DNA of 64,000 nt from Acidobacteria bacterium SCN 69-37 (GTDB taxonomy: Bacteria; Acidobacteriota; Vicinamibacteria; Vicinamibacterales; SCN-69-37): the NCBI GenBank assembly GCA_001724025.1, contig MEDJ01000003.1:21001-85000 (forward strand), read 5' to 3'. Below the pieces are notes generated by a model that saw only the letters and a program-made list of their open reading frames with translations, did no database searches and was not told the origin of the DNA. A program made the translations under genes and the position numbers. This document shows positions 57,625 to 64,000 of the stretch, piece by piece. How positions within the stretch are numbered: the stretch's first letter is position 1; every line of letters starts with the position of its first letter.

Positions 57625-59028
57625 ATGGACGAGCTCCGTGAAGAGTGCGGCGTCTTCGGGATCTACGGACACGCCGAGGCCGCCAATCACACCTACCTGG
57701 GTCTCTATGCGCTGCAGCATCGCGGCCAGGAGAGCGGCGGCATCGTCACGTCGGATGGCGAGCGTCTGCACGCGCACCGGACGATGGGGCACGTGGCCGA
57801 CGGGTTCGACGAGGGGACGCTCGCGCGGCTGGCTGGCACGAGCGCCATCGGGCACGTCCGCTACTCGACGGCCGGCGCGAGCGGCCTCGTCAATGCCCAG
57901 CCGTTCCTGATCGACTGCGCGCACGGCGAGATCGCCATCGCGCACAACGGTAATCTGGTCAACGCGCAGGAGCTGCGCGACCGGCTCGTCTCACAGGGAT
58001 CGATCTTCCAGAGCACCAGCGACACCGAGGTCCTGCTGCACCTGTACGCGCGATCGCAGGCCGAGAGCGTCGAGCAGGCGCTCATCGAGTCCGTGACGCA
58101 GGCGCAGGGCGCGTTCTCGCTCGTGCTGCTCACGAAGGACAAGTTGATTGCCGTGCGCGACCCGCACGGTTTCCGGCCGCTCACGCTCGGCCGGCTCGGC
58201 AGCGCGTACGTCGTCTGTTCGGAGACGTGTGCGCTCGACCTGATCGATGCCACGTGGGTACGCGACGTCGAGCCTGGCGAGATGATTGTCGTCGGTCCGG
58301 ACGGTATCCAGACGTTCCACCCGTTTCCGCCCGCGCCGTCGGCGCACTGTGTCTTCGAGCACGTGTACTTCGCCAGGCCGGATTCGTACGTGTTCGGCCA
58401 GAGCGTCAACGAGGTACGGACCGCGTTCGGCCGGCGCCTGGCGCGCGAGCAGCCGGCCATCGCCGATGTCGTCGTGCCGATTCCCGACTCCGGCGTGTGC
58501 GCGGCGACCGGGTTTTCGGCCGAGTCCGGGCTGCCGCTGCAGATGGGGCTCATCCGCAACCACTACGTCGGCCGGACGTTCATCGAGCCGCACCAGTCGA
58601 TTCGCCACTTCGGTGTACGCGTGAAGCTGAACCCGGTGCGCAGCATCCTGCAGGGCCGTCGCGTGGTGCTGGTCGACGATTCGATCGTCCGCGGGACGAC
58701 CAGCCGCAAGATCGTGAAGATGGTGCGCGCGGCCGGGGCGACGGAGGTGCACATGCGCATCAGTTGTCCGCCCACGATTTCCCCGTGTTTCTACGGCGTC
58801 GACACCCCGCGCCGGTCTGAGCTCATTGCCGCCACACACACGATCGACGAGATCCGCCGGTACATCGGGGCGGATTCGCTCGGGTACATCAGCGTGGAGG
58901 GGCTGCTCGATGCGGTCGGGCCGACGAAGACGGCGTACTGCACGTCGTGCTACACGGGCAGGTACCCCGTGGCGTTTCCACGTGACGAGGCCGCCTATCT
59001 CCAGCTGGCTCTCAAGTTGAACGAGTGA
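57625..59028 (+). CDS. purF: Amidophosphoribosyltransferase
   Basis: 467 residues from the ATG at 57625 (AGGA upstream). First step of purine synthesis: PRPP and glutamine to phosphoribosylamine. The propeptide MDELREE precedes the nucleophile C8 (CGVFGIYGH), as in the class II glutaminase type that is self-cleaved. The glutaminase domain shows [12 protein letters not shown] and GHVRYSTAG; the PRTase part [14 protein letters not shown]. Cys in [20 protein letters not shown] and YCTSCY fit the 4Fe-4S-containing Bacillus-type enzyme. Confidence 0.96.
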   Translation: MDELREECGVFGIYGHAEAANHTYLGLYALQHRGQESGGIVTSDGERLHAHRTMGHVADGFDEGTLARLAGTSAIGHVRYSTAGASGLVNAQPFLIDCAHGEIAIAHNGNLVNAQELRDRLVSQGSIFQSTSDTEVLLHLYARSQAESVEQALIESVTQAQGAFSLVLLTKDKLIAVRDPHGFRPLTLGRLGSAYVVCSETCALDLIDATWVRDVEPGEMIVVGPDGIQTFHPFPPAPSAHCVFEHVYFARPDSYVFGQSVNEVRTAFGRRLAREQPAIADVVVPIPDSGVCAATGFSAESGLPLQMGLIRNHYVGRTFIEPHQSIRHFGVRVKLNPVRSILQGRRVVLVDDSIVRGTTSRKIVKMVRAAGATEVHMRISCPPTISPCFYGVDTPRRSELIAATHTIDEIRRYIGADSLGYISVEGLLDAVGPTKTAYCTSCYTGRYPVAFPRDEAAYLQLALKLNE

Positions 59029-59041
59029 GGAGACCGGCACC

Positions 59042-60187
59042 ATGGCGATGTTCCCGCTGACGCTGCTGCTGGGCCTGCTGGTCCTGTCTTCGTCGCAGGC
59101 GCCCGCGACGCTGTCGGCGTCGATCGACGCGCTGGGATCGTTCGATTTCGCCACGCGGACCGCCGCCGCGCGCGCGGTGCGCCGGGCGCCGGCCGCCGAG
59201 GTCGTGCCGGCGCTCGAGGCCGCGGCCCGGACCCACGCCGATCAATACGTCAGGTTCCGCGCGCTCGTGCTGCTCTCGGGGATCGACGCGGCGACCACGA
59301 GCCGCGTGACGACCGACCTGATCGCCGATCGCAACGATCGTGTGCGGACGGTGGCGTACCAGTGGCTCGAGCGCCATCCGCAGCCCGCGCTCGTACCGCG
59401 CCTGCTCGCGTCGCTGCCTTCCGAGACGTCGGAGTTCGTGCGCCCCGCGTTGACGCGGGCGCTCGTCGTTGCGGCGGTCGACAACGCCGAGGCGCGCGAG
59501 ACCGTGCGGTCGCTCGTGCTCCGGGGCGAGGATCTGTTCCGCGGCACCGTGATCGCGGCGATTGGCGATCACCGCGCGGCCTATGCGCTGCCCGAACTGC
59601 TGCAGGTGGTGCCGCTCGACGGGCCGCTGCAGGACGATACGGTCACCGCCATCGGCCGCATCGGCGATGTGTCGACGCGCAACGTGATTGCCGGTCTGCA
59701 GGCGGCCGGATCGCGCGAGATCCAGCCGGGCGTGTCGGCCGCACTCTGCCTGCTGCAGGTGGACTGCGAGGCGCGCATCCGCTTCGTGATCGAGACGCTG
59801 CGCTTTGCGGTCTCGTCCGACCGTCAGATTCCGCTGCTGCGCGGCGCCGTCCACGCGGCCGGCGTCCTCGCGTCGGCTGGACACACCGAGGCGTTCGAGG
59901 CGGTCATCGACACGGCCCTGGCCTCGACCGGCGCGGTGCGCGATGCGCTGACGCTGGGACTCGGCAGTATCGTCCTCCGGCAGCCCGCGCTGGCGCTGCA
60001 GACCTTCGAGGCCCGGCGGCAGGCACCCGACGTGGCCGCACTGTTCCAGGACAGCTTCGACATGCTGTCCGAGGACTTCGACGAGGAGCAGCTCGGCGCC
60101 GACGTGCGCCGGGCCTTCTGGGCGGCGGCCGAAGGATCGGCACGCCGTACGGCTGCTGCGTCCCTGCTCGACGCGTTGGAGTTCTAA
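59042..60187 (+). CDS. Exported HEAT-repeat protein
   Basis: 381 residues with a signal peptide or uncleaved anchor (MAMFPLTLLLGLLVLSSSQA). The remainder is helical, with recurring HEAT-like units of about 35 residues (RTAAARAVRRAPAAEVVPALEAAA, RVRTVAYQWLERHPQPALVPRLL, AIGDHRAAYALPELLQVV). GGAG precedes the ATG. Placed between purF and purM with 13 bp to purF. Such repeats bind proteins; no purine role is known. A scaffold outside the cytoplasm is all that can be said. Confidence 0.75.
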   Translation: MAMFPLTLLLGLLVLSSSQAPATLSASIDALGSFDFATRTAAARAVRRAPAAEVVPALEAAARTHADQYVRFRALVLLSGIDAATTSRVTTDLIADRNDRVRTVAYQWLERHPQPALVPRLLASLPSETSEFVRPALTRALVVAAVDNAEARETVRSLVLRGEDLFRGTVIAAIGDHRAAYALPELLQVVPLDGPLQDDTVTAIGRIGDVSTRNVIAGLQAAGSREIQPGVSAALCLLQVDCEARIRFVIETLRFAVSSDRQIPLLRGAVHAAGVLASAGHTEAFEAVIDTALASTGAVRDALTLGLGSIVLRQPALALQTFEARRQAPDVAALFQDSFDMLSEDFDEEQLGADVRRAFWAAAEGSARRTAAASLLDALEF

Positions 60188-60253
60188 GGGTTTGGAACGC
60201 GGGCTCTCGAGCCAGAAGGTCGAAGCCGGAAGTCGACGAACTCCGGCGCGTGA

Positions 60254-60270
60254 GAATATTGGCGATATTC
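60254..60270. promoter_or_regulatory. AT-rich dyad upstream of purM
   Basis: GAATAT, TGGCG, ATATTC: a perfect six-base inverted repeat in a GC-rich setting, 75 bp before the purM start, followed by GAGCAAC twice in tandem. Candidate operator. Confidence 0.35.
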
Positions 60271-60344
60271 GAGCAACGAGCAACGCCGCCAGGCGGGATG
60301 CCCCGTCCGGAAGATGACAACGAATCTCTGAATCAGGACACCAG

Positions 60345-61364
60345 GTGAGCGGAGTGGATTATCGGCAGGCGGGCGTCGACATCGATGCCGGCAACGAGGC
60401 GGTACGCCGCATCAAGGCACTGGCACGGCAGACGTACACGTCGGGCGTACTGTCTGGCGTCGGATCGTTCGGCGGCCTGTTCGGACTCGATACGTCGGTG
60501 TCCGACCCGGTGCTCGTCGCCAGCGCCGATGGCGTGGGGACGAAGCTGAAGGTGGCATTCCTGGCCGGCGTCCACGACACGGTCGGGGCGGACCTGGTCA
60601 ATCACTGCGTCAACGACATCCTCGTGCAGGGGGCACGGCCGCTGTTCTTCCTCGATTACCTCGCCACGGGGGCGCTGGCGCCCGAGGTCGTCGAGCAGAT
60701 CGTGACGGGCGTGGCGCGGGCGTGCACGGCCAACGGGTGCGCGCTGCTCGGCGGTGAGACGGCGGAAATGCCGGGGTTCTACGCGGCGGGCGAATACGAT
60801 GTCGCCGGATTCATCGTCGGGCTCGTGTCGCGCGGCGGGATTGTCGACGGGCGCGCCATCACGCCGGGCGATCGACTCGTCGCGCTGCCGTCGTCCGGGC
60901 TGCACACGAACGGCTATTCGCTGGCGCGGCACATCGCGTTCGACGTGCTCGGCCTGGACGTGCGGAGTCACGTGGCAGAGATCGGCACGACGGTCGGCGA
61001 CGCGCTGCTCTGGCCACACAAGTCCTATCTCCGCGCGGTCGAGCCGCTGCTCGCCAGCGGCCGGATCAAGGGGATGGCGCACATCACCGGCGGCGGCATC
61101 ACCGAGAACCTGCCGCGCGTGCTGCCCGATGGGCTGTCGTTCTCACTTGATCGCCGCAGTTGGACCATACCGCCGGTTTTCGCGTGGCTGCAGGCCGCCG
61201 GCGGCGTGCCCGATGCCGAGATGTTCCGCGCCTTCAACATGGGCGTGGGCATGATTCTCGTGTGCGCGCCCGGCGACGCCGACGGGGTGATCGCCGACGT
61301 GCGGGCGGGCGGCGAGCAGGCCTGGCATCTCGGCGAGGTCATCGGGGCTGACGGTCATGCGTGA
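60345..61364 (+). CDS. purM: Phosphoribosylformylglycinamidine cyclo-ligase
   Basis: 339 residues from GTG 60345 (AGGA upstream). It closes the imidazole ring to make AIR with ATP. Motifs: DYRQAGVDIDAGNEAVRRIK, SGVGSFGGLFGLD, SADGVGTKLKVAF, LGGETAEMPGFY, LPSSGLHTNGYSL and MAHITGGGITENLPRVLP. Its last 222 bases are overlapped on the other strand by the degenerate transposase frame. In many bacteria purN follows directly; here about 590 bp separates them. Confidence 0.96.
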   Translation: MSGVDYRQAGVDIDAGNEAVRRIKALARQTYTSGVLSGVGSFGGLFGLDTSVSDPVLVASADGVGTKLKVAFLAGVHDTVGADLVNHCVNDILVQGARPLFFLDYLATGALAPEVVEQIVTGVARACTANGCALLGGETAEMPGFYAAGEYDVAGFIVGLVSRGGIVDGRAITPGDRLVALPSSGLHTNGYSLARHIAFDVLGLDVRSHVAEIGTTVGDALLWPHKSYLRAVEPLLASGRIKGMAHITGGGITENLPRVLPDGLSFSLDRRSWTIPPVFAWLQAAGGVPDAEMFRAFNMGVGMILVCAPGDADGVIADVRAGGEQAWHLGEVIGADGHA

Positions 61365-61868
61365 GACGTCGCCGCGGCGCGGGGCGTTCAGGTGATCGAA
61401 CCAGGCCTGCGACAGCAGGACGCGCGGCGACAGCAGCGACACGCGGGTCCGCAGGCGGAATCGTTCCGCGGCGCTGCCCCAGGGCCAGTCCTGGACCTGC
61501 GTGACCAGGCCCGTGGCGACCGGACGCCGCTCCACCATCACGCAGCGGCCAATGAGCGCGCCACCCGTCGACAACGGCGTGATGGCCACCGGCATCGGGT
61601 GGCGTTCGGCCCGCGCGGCGCGCAGGTGGGTATCGCGGACCCGGCTCACGAGCCCATCGAGATGGCGGGTTCCCCGTGCCCCGATGACGAGGTGCCAGGC
61701 GTTCGGCAGCAGGCAGAACGCGATCAGTTGCACGTGCGGCGCCTCGAGGTACCGGTCGACGGTTCGCAACAACAGACGATAGTGGCCCGAGTGGCGCAGG
61801 CGGGTTTCCGGCGTCAGCAGGGCACCGACGATGTGGAAGTAGCGGGGCGACGAGTGCGGTTGTGGCAT
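61143..61868 (-). pseudogene. Degenerate REP-associated (RAYT/Y1) transposase-like gene, antisense to purM 3' end
   Basis: 241 residues from ATG 61868 (AGGAGA upstream). It keeps the RAYT layout: YFHIVGALL, IAFCLLPNAWHLVIG, VERRPVATGLVTQVQDWPWGSA (cf. ERNPVRAGLV...WPWSS) and WFDHLNAP. The HUH motif is damaged: PNAWHL has Ala instead of the first His of H-x-H, so nicking should be lost. Homology ends near 61385, about where purM's 3' end begins on the other strand; the last 74 residues are purM antisense. It lies between purM and purN, opposite to both. Either a decayed or repurposed RAYT. Confidence 0.7.
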
Positions 61869-61951
61869 CGGTCTGTCTCCTTGTGTCGTGAGTGGAGGCA
61901 ATCGCGGTACCAGGGGTGCCGGGACGATGTTGCAGGGTGGCGAGGCGGTCG

Positions 61952-62566
61952 ATGAGCGGGCATGGCGTGCCGGTGATTGGCGTGTTGATCTCGGGGCGGG
62001 GGTCGAACCTGCAGGCGCTGATCGACGCGGCGCGTGACGGGCGTCTGGCCGCGCGGATTGGCGTGGTGATTTCGAACGTGCCCGAAGCCGCCGGCCTGGC
62101 CAGGGCCGAAGCGGCGGGGATCGAGACGCTCGTGCTGCCGCATCAGACAGCCGCCGGTCGCGCCGAGTACGACGTGTCCCTGGTCGACGCGCTGCGCGCC
62201 CGCGGCGTGTCGCTCGTGTGCCTGGCGGGCTTCATGCGCGTGCTCGGCGCCGGATTCTGCGCCGCGTTTCCGCACGCGGTGCTCAATATCCATCCGTCGC
62301 TGCTGCCGGCGTTTCCCGGGACCCACGCGCCGCGGCAGGCGTTGGCGCACGGTGTGAGGGTGAGCGGCGCCACCGTGCACTTCGTCACGCCCGAACTCGA
62401 CGCCGGCCCGATCGTCATCCAGGGCACGGTGCCCGTGCTCGACGACGACACGGAGGAGACGCTGGCGGCGCGGATCCTCGAGGTGGAGCACCGGATCTAT
62501 CCCGAAGCCGTGTCGCGCGTGCTGTCTGGCGGCTGGCGCATCGAGGGCCGCCGGGTGGTTGGCTGA
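61952..62566 (+). CDS. purN: Phosphoribosylglycinamide formyltransferase
   Basis: 204 residues. It formylates GAR with 10-formyl-THF. Motifs: IGVLISGRGSNLQALID, the catalytic NIHPSLLPAFPG, and VTPELDAGPIVIQG with the active-site Asp. The ATG at 61952 (GAGG upstream) gives the expected N-terminus; upstream extension to 61892 is less likely. It begins 84 bp from the divergent transposase start. Confidence 0.95.
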   Translation: MSGHGVPVIGVLISGRGSNLQALIDAARDGRLAARIGVVISNVPEAAGLARAEAAGIETLVLPHQTAAGRAEYDVSLVDALRARGVSLVCLAGFMRVLGAGFCAAFPHAVLNIHPSLLPAFPGTHAPRQALAHGVRVSGATVHFVTPELDAGPIVIQGTVPVLDDDTEETLAARILEVEHRIYPEAVSRVLSGGWRIEGRRVVG

Positions 62567-62962
62567 GGGCGCCGGGCCAAAGAACGGCAGGGGCCACGAG
62601 GCTACGAGACCACAAAGGTACAAGGTTGCGCAGGCGACGGAGTCCGCAGCGATGAGGCGACGGCTGTCGGCCGCGGGCTTCGGGTAGAAGGCCAACGAGT
62701 TGCGAGCTTCCGGTGGGCCGGCAGCCCGCGGGCCCTGGGCGGCTCGATTTGCTCGATCGATGGCCATGTGCGCCGCGGCGCCTTGTGCCTTTCTCGTCTC
62801 GTCGCCGGTCGCCCCGTCCGCGTCCTCCCCGTAGCCTGGTGGCCTCGTAGCCTTGTCGTCCCCCCCCGAGGCTGAAGTCTCGGCGCTCCAGTCTTCCCGC
62901 CTTCCGGCCTCCTCCCAGCCTGCCGCCTCCCAGCCTCCTTCGCCTGCTAAGATCTCTTCCCC
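62567..62962. repeat. Intergenic stretch with heptamer-like iterations and a decayed REP-like palindrome
   Basis: No gene in 396 bp between purN and tyrS. 62595-62630 has units such as GGCTACG, AGACCAC, AAAGGTAC, AAGGTTG. 62831-62858 has GTAGCCTGGTGGCCTCGTAGCC, written here in parts: GTAGCCTGG, TGGCCTCG, TAGCC. 62864-62885 is a decayed family A palindrome (CCCCGAGGCT, GA, AGTCTCGGCG). The last part is CCTCCCAGCC-like. Confidence 0.7.
62948..62953 (+). promoter_or_regulatory. -10-like box next to the tyrS start
   Basis: TAAGAT nine bases before the tyrS ATG; the gap (CTCTTCCCC) is not a ribosome-binding site. Confidence 0.4.
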
Positions 62963-64000
62963 ATGTCTCTCGACGAACAGTTGGCCCTGCTGACCAAGGG
63001 CTGTGTCGACATCGTCCGGCTGCCGGAACTGAAGGCGAAGCTCGACCGGTCGGCGGCGACCGGGCGGCCGCTCACGGTGAAGGTCGGATTCGATCCCACG
63101 GCGCCCGATCTGCACCTCGGCCACACGGTGCTCATCCGCAAGATGAAGCACTTCCAGGATCTCGGGCACCGGGTGGTGTTCCTGATTGGTGACTTCACGG
63201 GCCTGATCGGGGATCCGACGGGGCGATCGAAAACGCGTCCGCCGCTGTCGCGCGAGGACATTGCGCGCAACGCCGACACGTATCGGGCGCAGGTGTTCAC
63301 GCTCCTCGATCCGGCCCGCACGGTCGTGGCGTTCAATGCCGAGTGGCTCCAGGCACTGGGCAGCGACGGACTGATCCGGCTGGCTGCGCGGTACAACGTG
63401 GCGCAGATGCTGGAGCGGCGCGACTTCAGGCAGCGCTTCGACGCGGGGCGGCCGATTGCGGTCCACGAGTTCCTCTATCCGCTCGCGCAGGCGTACGACT
63501 CGGTCCATCTGCAGGCGGACGTCGAGCTCGGCGGGACCGACCAGCTGTTCAACCTCAACGTGGGGCGCGACATCATGCCTGGCTATGACCTTGAGGCGCA
63601 GGTCGTCATGACGGTGCCGCTGCTCGAGGGGCTCGACGGCACGGACAAGATGTCGAAGAGCCTGAACAACTATGTTGGCATCACCGAGCCGCCGACCGAG
63701 ATGTTCGGCAAGCTGATGTCGGTCAGTGATGCACTCATGTGGCGTTACTATCTGCTGCTGACGGATATGAGCGAGGCGGAGATTGCGGTGCTGCGCGAGG
63801 ACGTGGCCGCCGGGCGTCAGCATCCGAAGCAGGCCAAGGTCGAGCTGGCGAGGCGGATCGTGACGGACTTTCACGGTGCGGCCGCGGCCGACGCGGCGGC
63901 GGCGGCGTTCGAGGCGCGCTTTGCGCGCGGCGAGCTGGCGATCGAGGACCTGCCGCAGGTGCCGGTGACGATCGGCGATGGCGGTGTGGCGCTCTCGCGG
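62963..64000 (+). CDS. tyrS: Tyrosyl-tRNA synthetase (partial, C-terminus outside window)
   Basis: 346 residues visible. Class I aminoacyl-tRNA synthetase charging tRNA-Tyr. KVGFDPTAPDLHLGHTVLI contains the HIGH-equivalent HLGH; LLEGLDGTDKMSKSLNNYVG holds KMSKS; VELGGTDQLFNLNVGRDI binds tyrosine/AMP. The HLGH plus KMSKS form and the opening LTKGCVDIVRLPELKAKL fit the TyrS2/TyrZ-type group. The S4 domain expected at the C-terminus lies beyond the edge. The start ATG follows a -10-like box without Shine-Dalgarno. Confidence 0.96.
   Translation, partial: MSLDEQLALLTKGCVDIVRLPELKAKLDRSAATGRPLTVKVGFDPTAPDLHLGHTVLIRKMKHFQDLGHRVVFLIGDFTGLIGDPTGRSKTRPPLSREDIARNADTYRAQVFTLLDPARTVVAFNAEWLQALGSDGLIRLAARYNVAQMLERRDFRQRFDAGRPIAVHEFLYPLAQAYDSVHLQADVELGGTDQLFNLNVGRDIMPGYDLEAQVVMTVPLLEGLDGTDKMSKSLNNYVGITEPPTEMFGKLMSVSDALMWRYYLLLTDMSEAEIAVLREDVAAGRQHPKQAKVELARRIVTDFHGAAAADAAAAAFEARFARGELAIEDLPQVPVTIGDGGVALSR

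Overview
The window is GC-rich bacterial chromosome with dense coding, many ATGA/GTGA overlaps, frequent GTG starts and no phage, plasmid, rRNA, tRNA or CRISPR signal that I can see. High GC, PDZ-containing sensor kinases, carboxypeptidase-regulatory/outer-membrane proteins, a DUF4214 protein, many dispersed palindromic intergenic repeats and a REP-type transposase relative suggest an acidobacterium, perhaps of the Vicinamibacteria. That assignment is an inference from gene content; no marker phylogeny was run.

Layout. 1-2 kb: truncated secreted carboxypeptidase-regulatory protein, ZIP metal transporter and a SAM-methyltransferase-like protein on the minus strand. 2-6 kb: myo-inositol-1-phosphate synthase, a small membrane protein and acetyl-CoA synthetase. 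6-8.7 kb: orphan MacB/LolD-type ATPase, histone H1-like protein, FHA-GGDEF diguanylate cyclase. 8.7-18 kb: surface-glycan locus (flippase, a DUF218-M23-glycosidase-like fusion, methyltransferase, FAD/UGM-like oxidoreductase, GT-C-like membrane protein with discoidin-like tail, GT2). 18-26.4 kb: aminotransferase, ABC ATPase, DUF4214 protein, Tat-exported sugar isomerase, heterodimeric ABC exporter, GcvR-like ACT protein. 26.4-31.8 kb: lactate permease, a broken and an intact LuxR paralogue, and a lower-GC pair of small proteins. 32-36.2 kb: methylmalonyl-CoA mutase large subunit, a small protein, gpmA, eno. 36.5-44 kb: outer-membrane protein, PDZ-7TM histidine kinase, NtrC-type regulator, lipoprotein with FN3-like repeats. 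44-51 kb: three GT4 glycosyltransferases, a coiled-coil protein with an Arg-rich tail, a UbiA-type decaprenyl-phosphate phosphoribosyltransferase and a STAS protein. 51.6-64 kb: rpsU, then an extended purine locus (purD, purE, purB, purF, purM, purN) interleaved with rlmN, an M16 peptidase, a HEAT-repeat protein and a degenerate REP-type transposase, ending in tyrS cut by the window edge.

The two glycan loci probably serve envelope polysaccharide or glycolipid synthesis; the purine locus supplies most of de novo IMP synthesis (purC, purH, purK, purL, purQ, purS are not here).

The most unusual signals lie between the genes. (1) Palindromic repeat families: a covarying REP-like family with one head-to-head pair, and a perfect 28-bp palindrome family in which the converging genes take their TAG stop codons from the palindrome arms. 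(2) Degenerate heptamer tandem arrays directly after genes. (3) At least seven genes with a -10 box only 6-9 nt before the start codon and no Shine-Dalgarno site, as expected for leaderless mRNAs. (4) A decayed REP-type transposase antisense between purM and purN, reading into purM.
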